From: Methanomicrobia archaeon
Lineage (GTDB): Archaea; Methanobacteriota_B; Thermococci; Methanofastidiosales; NM3
Direction of reading: 5' to 3'
Length of the DNA stretch: 64,000 bases
Assembly (NCBI GenBank): GCA_030603445.1
Contig: JAUVXU010000007.1
Location: forward strand, 22,019-86,018
A program made the position numbers and the translations under genes. Under the pieces are notes generated by a model, which saw only the letters and a program-made list of their open reading frames with translations, was not told the DNA's origin and did no database searches. Below are positions 47,032 to 57,681 of this stretch, in pieces (positions within the stretch are counted from its first letter, which is position 1; every line of letters begins with the position of its first letter).

Positions 47032-48225
47032 ATGATAAGGGATACCTTTCTGATTGCCCAGAGGGGTTTGTATGAAACTTGGCATCAGAAAAAAGTATTG
47101 TTATTTCTTGTAGCTTATCCCTTAATTTTCATGGTAATATTTGGCAGTAGTTTCGGTGGAGAAAGTTATTCTGTCAATGTTGATATGGCCATTGTACAAC
47201 CATATGAGGATATAACAGACCCCCTTGTTCAAGAATTCATCAAGCAGTTTGAAAATATCGATGCATTAAATATTGAGTATGTAATTTCTTCTGATATACC
47301 GCCTTTAGACCAAGCTAAGGAGCTAATAGAGAATAAAGGCATTATGTTAGTAATGTTTCTTCCAGACCATCTCATGACAGATGATGGTAGCACTGTTGAG
47401 ATACCAGTATTTTATGATGATAGGGCTGATCTGACAGTTCAAAGTATAGCACTGGGAATAACAGAAGGGGTAATTGATGGTTTTTCATCTGTTATTTTCG
47501 AGCAAAAGATGTCAAATGCCAAAATGATGGGCTTTCTATCAGACGAACAGGTCCAGTTTGTTCGTAGTGCGGCAAATCCAATTTTCTCAGATATGGAGCC
47601 TGTCACATCCTCAGACGAGACCATACTAAACTATATTGATTTTTTGATTCCGGGGCTTGTTGCAATGTCAATTCTCTGGACTGCAACTACGGGTGTTGCC
47701 TCAAATATTGTTGAAGATAGGGTTAAAGGCATTAGAAAAAGAATATTATCAACACCAGCATCAAGAGGTTCCATACTTTTAGGTTATATGCTTTCACACT
47801 TAGTGACAATATTATTTCAGGTAATTATTCTGTTACTTGTAGCCACTGTGATGTATAACTTAAATATTGTGGGTTCGTTGTGGTTGATGTTTCTCATTAT
47901 TGTTGTAGGCACGTTTTCTATGATAAGTATAGGACTTGTCATATCTACAATTGCAAAGACATCTGATGAAGCTTCTCAATTAGCAATGCTTGTCAATTTT
48001 CCCATGATGTTCCTATCTGGGATCTTCTTTGTCATACCAGAAGGTTTTATGAGTTCTATATCGAAGATTTTCCCTTTGACATACGTCAATGACGCATTGA
48101 GGGATGTAATGGTAAGGGGCAAGGGATTTTCAGAAGTTTCTGTGCCATTGGCAATATCTATTGCATTTACTATCTTCTTTTTTTCAATAGGGATAATGTT
48201 GCTAAATAGGGGTGAGGAATCATGA
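47032..48225 (+). CDS. ABC-2 type transporter permease
   Basis: MIRDTFLIAQRGLYETWHQKKVLLFLVAYPLIFMVIFG plus six-TM topology and 'FPMMFLSGIFFVIPEGFMSSISKIFPLTYVNDALRDVMV'. The ORF-track start runs through the tRNA; ATG at 47032 preferred. Confidence 0.93.
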   Translation: MIRDTFLIAQRGLYETWHQKKVLLFLVAYPLIFMVIFGSSFGGESYSVNVDMAIVQPYEDITDPLVQEFIKQFENIDALNIEYVISSDIPPLDQAKELIENKGIMLVMFLPDHLMTDDGSTVEIPVFYDDRADLTVQSIALGITEGVIDGFSSVIFEQKMSNAKMMGFLSDEQVQFVRSAANPIFSDMEPVTSSDETILNYIDFLIPGLVAMSILWTATTGVASNIVEDRVKGIRKRILSTPASRGSILLGYMLSHLVTILFQVIILLLVATVMYNLNIVGSLWLMFLIIVVGTFSMISIGLVISTIAKTSDEASQLAMLVNFPMMFLSGIFFVIPEGFMSSISKIFPLTYVNDALRDVMVRGKGFSEVSVPLAISIAFTIFFFSIGIMLLNRGEES

Positions 48226-49145
48226 GTTCCATAATTGTAGATGAACTTGAGAAAAAGTTCGGTGACCTCACGGCTGTTGATCGTATATCATTTTCTATTG
48301 AAGAAGGAGAAATATTCGGATTCTTAGGTCCAAATGGTGCTGGCAAGAGCACTACTGTTAATCTATTGACATGCCAGCTTAAACACACATTTGGAAGTGC
48401 CAAGATATGTGGTTTAAATATTGAAGAGGCCGCTAAAATAAGAAAGATAATTGGCATAGTTCCACAGGAACTTTCGTTAAATGAGCTTCTTACTGCTGAG
48501 CAAAATATGCATTTATATGGGTCTTTATATGGTGTTCCAAGAAAGGTTCTTAAGGAAAAATCTAAAATGCTTCTTAAAGCCATGGGACTTGAAGAACGCA
48601 AAAATGATCTTGTAAAAAATTTTTCCGGGGGCATGAAACAGCGTTTAAACGTTATTCTAGCTCTTATGCACGAACCTAAGGTACTTTTCCTTGATGAACC
48701 TACAACTGGTATGGACCCACAAGCTAGACGAACGATCTGGGATTTTATAAAGGAACTCAATTCAAAAGGAATGACAATTTTCCTTACCACTCATTATATG
48801 GAAGAAGCTGACTTTTTGTGTAATCGTGTGGCTATTATTGATGAAGGAAAAATAAAAGCAATGAACACCCCTAAAGAATTGAAGCGTCGGTTAAAAATGG
48901 AAGACGTAATAGAGATACAAATTAACAATGACACTACTCTTATTTCAGATATTGAGGGAGTCAATGGTATTAATAAAGCCGTTTATATGGATGGAGTCCT
49001 AAAACTTTATATAACTGATAGGGATGGATTGCTTCTTGATATAGCTAAAGCTTTGTCTAATAGGTCAATTAAATCTATCATGTCTGTTGAGCCGACGCTT
49101 GAGGATGTATTTATTTCCTTGACCGGCAAACGATTGAGAAACTGA
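48222..49145 (+). CDS. ABC transporter ATP-binding protein
   Basis: Walker A 'GFLGPNGAGKSTTV', signature 'FSGGMKQRLNV', Walker B 'KVLFLDEPTTGMDP'. Confidence 0.97.
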   Translation: MSSIIVDELEKKFGDLTAVDRISFSIEEGEIFGFLGPNGAGKSTTVNLLTCQLKHTFGSAKICGLNIEEAAKIRKIIGIVPQELSLNELLTAEQNMHLYGSLYGVPRKVLKEKSKMLLKAMGLEERKNDLVKNFSGGMKQRLNVILALMHEPKVLFLDEPTTGMDPQARRTIWDFIKELNSKGMTIFLTTHYMEEADFLCNRVAIIDEGKIKAMNTPKELKRRLKMEDVIEIQINNDTTLISDIEGVNGINKAVYMDGVLKLYITDRDGLLLDIAKALSNRSIKSIMSVEPTLEDVFISLTGKRLRN

Positions 49146-49356
49146 TTCCCTTTTTCCAAATGTTTTCTACTTTTTAACAATTAAATCATAACTATATTAT
49201 AGCAAGTGCATTATTTAGTTACAAAGAATTTCAATGAGAATTTAAACCACAATGTTTATAAATATAAAAATAATTGTTCTTTTGAATTTGGTCACTTTAT
49301 GCGACTAAATTATGTACGTTGTCTTGATATAAAGATACGTTAAAACTATTTTATTT

Positions 49357-49441
49357 GCGGGGGTTGCCGAGATTGGTCAAAGGCGCTAGGTTGAGGGCCT
49401 AGTCTTGTAGGGGTTCGTGGGTTCAAATCCCATCCCCCGCA
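49357..49441 (+). tRNA. tRNA-Leu(GAG), CCA encoded
   Basis: gcgggggttgccgagattggtcaaaggcgctaggttGAGggcctagtcttgtaggggttcgtgggttcaaatcccatcccccgca(cca). Encoded CCA occupies 49442-49444. Confidence 0.95.
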
Positions 49442-49623
49442 CCAACGCGCAACAAGAATTAAGATCCATAAAAACAAATCCAATGTTTTTAGCTGAAAAA
49501 GGCAATGAATCTGAAATTCGCAATTGTTAGCTATTTTACAAGGAAATTTCTGATAAACTTATATGGGCACATTATTTAACAAAAAAAGATAACTTTATAT
49601 AACCTTGTGCCCATACAATTAAC

Positions 49624-50571
49624 ATGGTTTATTTGGAGAAGCTTGAAAGGAATGATAAAACATATTACTACGTCACGAAAAATTTTAGGGTTAGTGACAA
49701 AAAGTGGAAGAAAATAAGAAAGTATGTCGGTAACAAAACTCCTTTCAAAGAACAGATAAAGAAAGCAGTTGAAGAAATTGAAGCAGATGCATTAAAAAAA
49801 GGGCTCATGAAAACCGTTTCTAAACACAACTATCTAAGCGATGATGAAACAGAGAAGTTACAGGATTTGAAAGAAGTTTTTAACAAATGGTACGGAAAAC
49901 TAAATGCTGCTGAGAAAAAAAAACATGAAGAAGACTTTGTTGTGAGGTTCACCTATAACTCAAATGCAATTGAAGGCAATCGCTTAAGTCTTCGTGAGAC
50001 AAGTATGATATTAACCGAGAACATGATACCTGCTGGCGTTACTCCTAATGATTACAACGAAGCAATAAACTCAAAAGACTGCAACGAATTCATGAAACAG
50101 CATAACGGGGAGTTTAATCAAAAGTTCTTGCTGAAGATTCATGAATTACTTACTAAGAACACCAACTGCAAAATTATAGGTAATTACAGGGACCATGAAG
50201 TTAGAATTTCTGGTTCTGAGTGGACTCCACCCCCTCATGAAAAAGTTAAGGAGAATATGAGGAAAGTTTTTCAGTGGTACTATTCTGCTAAGAAGAAACT
50301 GCATCCTGTTGAATTAGGTGCGATTTTGCATAATAAATTAGTGCGAATTCACCCATTTGCTGATGGAAATGGAAGAACATCGAGAGTTGTGATGAACTGG
50401 ATATTAATGAAGAACAAGTCCCCTCTGTTTTACATAGAGCTAAGGGATAAGATAAAATATTACGAAGCAGTTGAAGAAGGCGATAAAGGTGGCGACGATG
50501 CAATGGTGCATTACATTGCCAAAGTGTTGATGGAACAGCACACATTTAGATCAGAAGACAAACAACATTAG
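49624..50571 (+). CDS. Fic family protein
   Basis: Fic motif 'HPFADGNGRTSRVVMN', inhibitory-helix-like 'FTYNSNAIEGNRLSLRET'. Confidence 0.95.
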   Translation: MVYLEKLERNDKTYYYVTKNFRVSDKKWKKIRKYVGNKTPFKEQIKKAVEEIEADALKKGLMKTVSKHNYLSDDETEKLQDLKEVFNKWYGKLNAAEKKKHEEDFVVRFTYNSNAIEGNRLSLRETSMILTENMIPAGVTPNDYNEAINSKDCNEFMKQHNGEFNQKFLLKIHELLTKNTNCKIIGNYRDHEVRISGSEWTPPPHEKVKENMRKVFQWYYSAKKKLHPVELGAILHNKLVRIHPFADGNGRTSRVVMNWILMKNKSPLFYIELRDKIKYYEAVEEGDKGGDDAMVHYIAKVLMEQHTFRSEDKQH

Positions 50572-50779
50572 CATATGGCGGGTTCGAATATCTTACACAG
50601 CATTACAATGCCGGGTGTAGAGGCATATTATCACTTTTGGTAAGTATTATGTATATGGGATTGAGGTATTTGAAAAGACCGCATATACACACTGCCACGA
50701 GCGTTGACTTTACAGCTGCTCTTTCTCTATGCTTTTATCTCTTTACTACATACTTTTGCATGTGGTAACGCTTAATAAG

Positions 50780-51979
50780 ATGATACAACTTGCCCAAGCA
50801 AGTGCTTTTGATACAGATGGACCTGAGTTTGGGGCTACTTTTGATAATCAGAAGGTCTTTGCATTGGGTGAGGCAACAAAACACGACATATGCGTTTCTA
50901 CGTCATCTCCTCGCGTTGTATCGGGCACATCAAGAGTGGGTGATGTTACGGGCGGAGGCATTTGTCATGCATATGCCCATGATGGGCGGTGTGTTAGTCT
51001 GTTTAAAACATTATATACCAATAAGTGTTCACATCAATGCACATATTGTTCAAATGCAACGTGTTCTAATCGCCAGCAGACATATTCATATACGCCACAT
51101 GAACTTTGCCGTGTAATGCTTCACTTGTACAAGGGAAACTATGTTGAAGGGCTTTTCTTGAGCTCAGGCGTTGGAAAAGATGAAGATGTAACTATGGAGG
51201 AGATGATCGAGGCTATTCGGCTGCTAAGAGAGCATTATAATTTCGCAGGATACATTCATCTTAAGATCCTTCCAGGGACAGATAAGGACCTTATCAGCCG
51301 GGCAATGTCGTATGCTGATAGGGTAAGTATCAATATTGAGGTGCCTTTTTCTTCATATATGGATGAGATGAGCCCTACAAAAGATTTCAAAAGAGATATC
51401 ATAGCAAGACAACGCATGGTACAATCCTTAATGAAGCGTCAAGAACTTCCGGCAGGACAGACAACGCAGCTTGTCATAGGCGGGGCAGGTGAAAATGATG
51501 TGGAGATCTTTCGCACCATGATACGAGAATATGAAAAACTTGGCCTTAAAAGAGTATATTACTCCGCATTTACCCCTGTGGAAGGAACAGTGCTTGAAGA
51601 TACGCCTATTCAACCGTTGTGGCGTGAACATCGGCTTTATCAAGTAGATTGGTTATATAGGCTATATCACCTTAGATCGCATGAGATCTTTGAGGCATTC
51701 ACAGATGATGGATACTTGATGAATAGGGATCCAAAGGTTGTTATTGCACAAAAAATGCTCGGCGATCCATTAGATCCTACTACCGCATCCTATGAGGAGC
51801 TCTTGCGAGTGCCAGGTATTGGGCCTATAAGTGCTTCACGCATCGTTTCTGTAAGGAAGTCAACACATATTTCAACTCGCATGCAACTTCAAGCACTTGG
51901 CGTTGTTATAAAACGGGCATGTCCATACATTTCATTGGGTGGATGGCAGGATTCATTGCTTGATAGGTGGATGACATGA
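50780..51979 (+). CDS. Putative DNA modification/repair radical SAM protein
   Basis: CxxxCxxC 'NKCSHQCTYCSNA', C-terminal HhH 'LLRVPGIGPISASRIVSVRK', N-terminal 'LAQASAFD'. Internal Met at 50780 preferred. Confidence 0.85.
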   Translation: MIQLAQASAFDTDGPEFGATFDNQKVFALGEATKHDICVSTSSPRVVSGTSRVGDVTGGGICHAYAHDGRCVSLFKTLYTNKCSHQCTYCSNATCSNRQQTYSYTPHELCRVMLHLYKGNYVEGLFLSSGVGKDEDVTMEEMIEAIRLLREHYNFAGYIHLKILPGTDKDLISRAMSYADRVSINIEVPFSSYMDEMSPTKDFKRDIIARQRMVQSLMKRQELPAGQTTQLVIGGAGENDVEIFRTMIREYEKLGLKRVYYSAFTPVEGTVLEDTPIQPLWREHRLYQVDWLYRLYHLRSHEIFEAFTDDGYLMNRDPKVVIAQKMLGDPLDPTTASYEELLRVPGIGPISASRIVSVRKSTHISTRMQLQALGVVIKRACPYISLGGWQDSLLDRWMT

Positions 51980-52602
51980 AAACCCCGATTAACTATATGA
52001 AATACCTTAAGCGTCACAACAAATGTACCCGAGAAATTCTTGCAGTAGCAAACAAACGAAGCGCAAAGGAGATAGAACTTGCCACAGATCGTGCAGGTGT
52101 TCGGATACGTAGTATGGTGTCTGTGGTACGTATGGAGATTCATAAGTTAAGGGGATTTGTCCGTCTTACGCAATTAGGTGAGTGCGTGCTTTATGGATAT
52201 CTCAATCCACGACATGATATAGCTGATGTTGTAACGGAGGTCTTGGCATACCGTTATCCCCATCATATAATTATCTTAGGAAATACCTATCGTTCTTGGG
52301 CTGCGCTCTATACTGCCGAAGGCTTTTATAATACTTCAAACGGCCCTCTTGAATCAACACTTGATCATATTCGTTCTTTTATTAAAGAAGATGACAGTTG
52401 CGTTTCACAAAAGGATCTTTGGGATATATACTATAAAAGCCAATATAGATCAAAGAGAAGGAATCTATCTTATTTTCATAAGAACATGACGTATTCGTCC
52501 CTGCGCTCAACACGAAATGTTGTTGAGTCTAATACATGTGGGACGACTTTGGACATTTACATGACCCCTACTAAGGGCGCTATAGTGAAAAAGGACACAT
52601 AG
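51976..52602 (+). CDS. DUF4130-like probable DNA metabolism protein
   Basis: 'RAGVRIRSMVSVVRMEIHKLRGFVRL...YLNPRHDIADVVTEVLAYRYPHHIIILGNTYRSWAALY'; overlaps the end of the radical SAM gene. Confidence 0.7.
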   Translation: MKTPINYMKYLKRHNKCTREILAVANKRSAKEIELATDRAGVRIRSMVSVVRMEIHKLRGFVRLTQLGECVLYGYLNPRHDIADVVTEVLAYRYPHHIIILGNTYRSWAALYTAEGFYNTSNGPLESTLDHIRSFIKEDDSCVSQKDLWDIYYKSQYRSKRRNLSYFHKNMTYSSLRSTRNVVESNTCGTTLDIYMTPTKGAIVKKDT

Positions 52603-52744
52603 CCGAGATTTAGCCATTTAGTTCTTCGAACATTAAGATTGTTCCACTCCACTTGTCACAAAAATTTTCCATAATATATGTACTATCTTATTGATGCACA
52701 AACACACCCATAATATTTTTAAGCAGTGCATCTGTTAATAGGGT

Positions 52745-52817
52745 GGGCTCGTAGTCTAGTGGATAGGGCGCAAGGCTTCGGACCTTGATATCCCGGGTTC
52801 GAATCCCGGCGAGCCCG
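52745..52817 (+). tRNA. tRNA-Arg(TCG)
   Basis: gggctcgtagtctagtggatagggcgcaaggctTCGgaccttgatatcccgggttcgaatcccggcgagcccg. Confidence 0.94.
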
Positions 52818-52904
52818 CTATATATTTCTCAGTTTTTTATAATCAATATTTGTATCATTTTTTATAGGGGCCCAAAATATAGTGAGTGAAAAAGAAGGCA
52901 TAAT

Positions 52905-55334
52905 CTATTCTTCTTTTTCTAGTTTCTCGGCAATCTTTGCAACTGCCGCGACTTTGTCATCCTTGCGTAGTCGCATCATAGTAACACCTTGTGTATTTCT
53001 TCCAACTACAGATATGTTTTCAGTTGGGGTGCGTATCATAGTGCCGTCATTGCTAATTATCATTAGTTCGTCCCCATCTTTAACAGTACGCAGTGCAACT
53101 GCATGCCCGTTGCGCCCTTTGGTTTTTATGTTTATGACGCCTTTACCTCCCCGTCTTTGTAAAGGATAATCTTCTATTTTTGTTCGTTTCCCAAATCCAT
53201 TTTCAGTAATTGTGAACACATTGGCATCCGTTTCGGCTATATCCATTCCTATCACCTCATCCTTGGAGGAGAGACGTATACCTCGCACACCTCTTGCAGT
53301 TCGCCCCATCTCTCTTACGTTTTGTTCGTTGAACATTATTGTGTATCCCTTTTTCGTCCCAATGATAATGTTATTAGTGCCATTGGTCATGCGCACTTTC
53401 ATGAGTTCGTTGTTTTTATCCAAGGTCAATGCTATTATGCCCCCTTTACGAGGATGAGAATATGCCCTTAACGGTGTTTTTTTTACTATGCCTTTTTTCG
53501 TTGTGAAAAACAGGTAATTATCGTTAAACTCGTGTATGGGTATCAGGGCAGAAATGAGCTCTCCTGGTTCTGTGTTTAGAAGGTTTATTATCGCTTTTCC
53601 TTTGGATTGCCTTCCTCCAGGAGGTATCTGGTAAGCCTTCCTCCAGTACACCTTACCTTTGTTTGTGAAGAAAAGGATATAGTGGTGCGTGTTTGTGACA
53701 AATATATGCTCTATAAAGTCGTTGTCTTTAGTAGCCGACGCCATAATGCCTACGCCCCCTCTTCTTTGCATTTTGTATGTGTCGGCTGAAATTCGTTTGA
53801 TATAACCATCATGAGAGATTGTTATAACAACATCTTCAGATGGAATTAGATCTTCGTCCTCAAATTCAATACCTTCTAATACAATTTCAGTGCGCCGCTT
53901 GTCCCCATATTTGTCTTTAAGATATATAAGCTCCTCTTTTATTATGGCATAAATACGTTCGCCCTTTTCCAAAATATCTTTTAGATCTGTAATTCGTATT
54001 ACAAGTTCCTTGAGATCATTGCGTATTTTTTCTTGTTCTAGGCCGGTAAGGCGTGCAAGGCGCATATCTAATATTGCCTGTGCCTGTTCGTTACTAAGTG
54101 AGAATTTTTCTAGCAACGTTTTTTTCGCTACATCAGGATTTGGAGCTGTTTTTATTATCTTTATGACTTCTTCAATGTTATTTAGGGCAACTATCAATCC
54201 TTCAAGTATATGGGCACGTTTTTGTGCCTTTTTGAGCTCGTATTTTGTCCTGTTCCTAACCATGGTGCAACGGTGTTGAAGGAAGTATGTCATGATGTCT
54301 CTTAACGTTAGTATAACAGGCTTATTGTCTACCAAAGCCAGCATGTTTATGGAAAATGTTGTTTGCATAGTTGTGTGCTTGTAAAGCTGATTAAGTATGA
54401 CGTTAGGGTTAGCATCTCTTTTTAGGTCAATGACTATACGCATGCCCTTTCTATCTGACTCATCCCTGAGGTCACGTATGCCAACAATACGTTTAGTCTT
54501 TGCCAGTTCTGCTATATTCTCTATTAGCGTTGTCTTGTTAACCTCATATGGTATCTCGGTCACTATTATTCTAGTGGAAGATTCCTTTTCCACTATCTCG
54601 GCTTTAGCGCGCACTTTTATTAATCCTCTTCCAGTTTTGTATCCTGATAGGATCCCATGGCCGCCATAGATAGTTGCGCCTGTTGGAAAATCAGGTCCTT
54701 TTATTATACTGAAAAGTTCTTTGTCAGAGAGATCTGGGTTATCGATTATAGCTACAATACCATCTACTACTTCACAAAGATTGTGTGGCGGTATCTTGGT
54801 GGCCATTCCTACTGCTATTCCAGAAACGCCGTTTATGAGCAGAGTAGGGACTTTTGAGGGAAGCACAGTAGGTTCTTTGAGCGAGTTATCATAGTTTGGC
54901 AGGAAACTGACAGTATCCTTATCGATGTCCTGAACGATTTCTTCTGCTACTTTTGATAATCGTGCTTCGGTGTATCTCATCGCTGCGGCAGAGTCACCGT
55001 CTATGGAACCAAAGTTTCCTTGCCCATCAATTAGAAGATAACGCATCGAGAATTTTTGTGCCATACGTACCATTGCATCATACACGGCACTATCACCATG
55101 TGGATGGTACTTACCAAGCACGTCACCGACAACACGTGCAGATTTCTTGTGTGGTTTTGAGGAAGTTATGCCAGTTTCATACATTGAGTAGAGTATCCTG
55201 CGCTGTACAGGTTTTAATCCATCCCTAACATCTGGGAGCGCACGGCTTACAATAACGCTCATAGCATAGTTCATGTAGGATTCTTTCATTTCATCTTCGA
55301 TATCGATTGGTTTTATATTGCTCTCAGCTTCCAT
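52905..55334 (-). CDS. gyrA: DNA gyrase subunit A
   Basis: '[31 protein letters not shown]', '[24 protein letters not shown]', '[11 protein letters not shown]', C-terminal beta-pinwheel repeats and GyrA-box-like 'QRRGGKG'. Confidence 0.97.
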   Translation of the reverse strand: MEAESNIKPIDIEDEMKESYMNYAMSVIVSRALPDVRDGLKPVQRRILYSMYETGITSSKPHKKSARVVGDVLGKYHPHGDSAVYDAMVRMAQKFSMRYLLIDGQGNFGSIDGDSAAAMRYTEARLSKVAEEIVQDIDKDTVSFLPNYDNSLKEPTVLPSKVPTLLINGVSGIAVGMATKIPPHNLCEVVDGIVAIIDNPDLSDKELFSIIKGPDFPTGATIYGGHGILSGYKTGRGLIKVRAKAEIVEKESSTRIIVTEIPYEVNKTTLIENIAELAKTKRIVGIRDLRDESDRKGMRIVIDLKRDANPNVILNQLYKHTTMQTTFSINMLALVDNKPVILTLRDIMTYFLQHRCTMVRNRTKYELKKAQKRAHILEGLIVALNNIEEVIKIIKTAPNPDVAKKTLLEKFSLSNEQAQAILDMRLARLTGLEQEKIRNDLKELVIRITDLKDILEKGERIYAIIKEELIYLKDKYGDKRRTEIVLEGIEFEDEDLIPSEDVVITISHDGYIKRISADTYKMQRRGGVGIMASATKDNDFIEHIFVTNTHHYILFFTNKGKVYWRKAYQIPPGGRQSKGKAIINLLNTEPGELISALIPIHEFNDNYLFFTTKKGIVKKTPLRAYSHPRKGGIIALTLDKNNELMKVRMTNGTNNIIIGTKKGYTIMFNEQNVREMGRTARGVRGIRLSSKDEVIGMDIAETDANVFTITENGFGKRTKIEDYPLQRRGGKGVINIKTKGRNGHAVALRTVKDGDELMIISNDGTMIRTPTENISVVGRNTQGVTMMRLRKDDKVAAVAKIAEKLEKEE

Positions 55335-55597
55335 TTATACTCCCCTTTTACACACACAAATTTCTTTATATGAACACATTTTCATTCATGCTTTTAAATA
55401 TTCGCATCAAACGTCTGTGATATATTTAATCGAATATTTTGTGTTACTATTAGTGGCACAAATTCGTTATATTATACACCATATATATTGTGAAAACATT
55501 CCTATTTTACATACACTAATTTTTCCAGATGAAATTATATTTTGGAACTATAAAAGAGTTTAGAAAGCTTTTTTAGCTACATTTATCTAAATATTCT

Positions 55598-56098
55598 ATG
55601 AAAAAAGATGTGGGGAAACTTTATGACTCAACATCGCCGTGTTATGACACCAGATATAAGGATTTGCAATTTGCAAAATATAATCGTGCTTTGATGGTTT
55701 GTGGATCTGTTGAAGGCAAAATATTAGATGTCGGTTGTGGCACAGGACTGTTTGGTGAATATATTGATCAAAAAGTATGGGGCATAGACTCTTCTAAAGG
55801 AATGTTGCAACACTCCAAAGGGCGCATCTATCCAATCTTTGGTGATGCTAAATCGATGCCTTTTCTTAATAATAGCTTTGATTGGATATTTTCATTTACA
55901 GCGCTACAAAATATACATGATTACAAGCTTGCGCTAAATGAAATGCAAAGAGTGTTAAAATTATCAGGAAGATTGGTGATTACATATCTTGACAAAAGGG
56001 AGTTTGATCCCATAGGTAGATCGATACGCACAATATTTGAAGTTAAGGAATGTTTCTCTTTCAGTGAAGACATGTTCTTTTTTTGCACCATCAAATGA
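55598..56098 (+). CDS. Class I SAM-dependent methyltransferase
   Basis: 'KILDVGCGTGLFGEYIDQKVWGIDSSKGMLQHSKG...GDAKSMPFLNNSFDWIFSFTALQNI'. Confidence 0.93.
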   Translation: MKKDVGKLYDSTSPCYDTRYKDLQFAKYNRALMVCGSVEGKILDVGCGTGLFGEYIDQKVWGIDSSKGMLQHSKGRIYPIFGDAKSMPFLNNSFDWIFSFTALQNIHDYKLALNEMQRVLKLSGRLVITYLDKREFDPIGRSIRTIFEVKECFSFSEDMFFFCTIK

Positions 56099-56783
56099 TG
56101 TTGCCCACATTACCCAGGAACGTTCCATCCAATAGATATGCATTGAGTGATAGTTTTTCAGGCGAATATTTCATAAAAAGTTGGCCAGGTATGTGAGTTT
56201 TTGGGTTGTTAAATGATATGCCTTTAATAAGAGTATTGAAAGCTGGCATAATAACTAGTTCTTCTCCATCTGGAAGCACACCTTTTATCCAGCATTTTTC
56301 CTTTGAACGTTTCCCTAATTCATCTGTTATCTCTACGGCGGGATGGGAATGTCCGATGACAATTGTTTTGAATGGAATATTTGGAATTTTTGTATGTCCA
56401 TGCATTAAAAGAATATCGCCAATTGACATATATTGATGTACCCTATTGTTAGTCAGGGTTTCTATATTACCGTCATGATTTCCTTTCACAATATCGCACG
56501 TTATTGAGAAGTTTAGGAATGAAGGTAAATCTCTTGATTCTATCATTGAAATTGTAGGTATATTATGTTTTATATCTCCAAGCAGGATTAATTTTCTTGC
56601 CTGGGTTTGCTGTATTAATCTTTCGATTTGCTCTTTTATCAAAGCAGTTTGATTGGGTAAATTGATGCCTTTTTTTAATAATTCGTATTCTATGCCAAGA
56701 TGTATATCAGCAATGACTAAAGTGCGCACTTTTGCATCAATAACAAGCGCTGCCTGATCTGGAACAGGGAGCATGTCATACAT
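56091..56783 (-). CDS. Metallophosphoesterase (ICC-like)
   Basis: 'TLVIADIHLGIEYELLKKGI', 'KLILLGDIKH', 'CDIVKGNHDGNIE', 'DILLMHGHTKI', 'TIVIGHSHPAVEI'. Confidence 0.94.
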   Translation of the reverse strand: MYDMLPVPDQAALVIDAKVRTLVIADIHLGIEYELLKKGINLPNQTALIKEQIERLIQQTQARKLILLGDIKHNIPTISMIESRDLPSFLNFSITCDIVKGNHDGNIETLTNNRVHQYMSIGDILLMHGHTKIPNIPFKTIVIGHSHPAVEITDELGKRSKEKCWIKGVLPDGEELVIMPAFNTLIKGISFNNPKTHIPGQLFMKYSPEKLSLNAYLLDGTFLGNVGNII

Positions 56784-56940
56784 AGAACGAAAATAGATGA
56801 AAACCTATATAGATTTTGTCTTTTTTGATTAGTATCCTTTTGTCATAATGAGGAATTATCACAAATATTTATAGAAATAATTTAAAAAAGGATAAAATGG
56901 AGTGGATACCAAAAAAAAAGAACACTGTTCCTTTTTTAGT

Positions 56941-56960
56941 AAATCCCCTAAAGGGGATTT
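56941..56960. repeat. 8-bp perfect hairpin between convergent transcripts
   Basis: aaatcccc-taaa-ggggattt, at the 3' end of the 56959..57681 minus-strand gene. Confidence 0.6.
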
Positions 56961-57681
56961 ATATTATTATGGGGGAAATTTGATGTTTAAGAACTCTATT
57001 AAGTTTTAAATCATAAATATCTTTATCACTTGGATCTTTTTGTATTTTTACCTCACATTTAAATTCTGTCTTTATCTCATAATCATATAATCCCAAGTAT
57101 GTGGCTGTAACATACAGTATCAAAATTGGTATATCCCCCTGATTAGTATTTTCATGCCATAGTATCCTATCATAAAGCTTGTCTTCTTTTAAAAAATTAA
57201 AATCTATAGAATGAGGCACCGTTTCTTTAGTATGGGGTAAAAATGAGCATTTTTCACGCTGTTCTTTCATTCTCAAAGAATTGCCATCATATTTTATATA
57301 TGAATCAAATTTTAAATGAGAAGCTGGAGCATTGCCGTAATTATTTATTTTGAGATTTATTGAGAATTCTGGTGGATCAAGTTTAAAGGAGCCACTACTA
57401 TATTCTATACCAACATAAGGCATATACATATATCTAAGTTGATTTTGCATAATCTTCGTTTGTTCTTGTGCATATTCAGTCTGTTCTTGTGTAGATTTAT
57501 ATAAAAAGAAAGTAAAAGTTGCATATAGTAGCGTACCAGTGGCTAAAATTATAGTGCCAGTGCCTATTAAATCAAGCCCATAATGATTTGCAATTATTAA
57601 TATTACTGCTGAAATAATTGTATATGCAATGAAAAAATAAAATATATCTTTATAACTCATCCTTTTAGTGTCGGTTTTCAT
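56959..57681 (-). CDS. Membrane protein with two N-terminal TM segments and a large soluble domain
   Basis: 'MSYKDIFYFFIAYTIISAVILIIANHYGLDLIGTGTIILATGTLLYATFTFFLYKST' followed by a beta-rich domain. Confidence 0.65.
   Translation of the reverse strand: MKTDTKRMSYKDIFYFFIAYTIISAVILIIANHYGLDLIGTGTIILATGTLLYATFTFFLYKSTQEQTEYAQEQTKIMQNQLRYMYMPYVGIEYSSGSFKLDPPEFSINLKINNYGNAPASHLKFDSYIKYDGNSLRMKEQREKCSFLPHTKETVPHSIDFNFLKEDKLYDRILWHENTNQGDIPILILYVTATYLGLYDYEIKTEFKCEVKIQKDPSDKDIYDLKLNRVLKHQISPIII

Noticed and set aside
46825-47085. 86-aa ORF 'PAGIRTRDFRLRRPTPYPTWPRAQ'
   Set aside because: Antisense translation of tRNA-Arg(TCT).
49357-50600. Possible tRNA-Leu-targeted integration of the Fic gene, with a tRNA-like 'gcgggttcgaata' fragment near 50578
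   Set aside because: The fragment does not match the tRNA-Leu(GAG) 3' end and is only about 11 nt of common T-arm consensus; chance similarity is likely.
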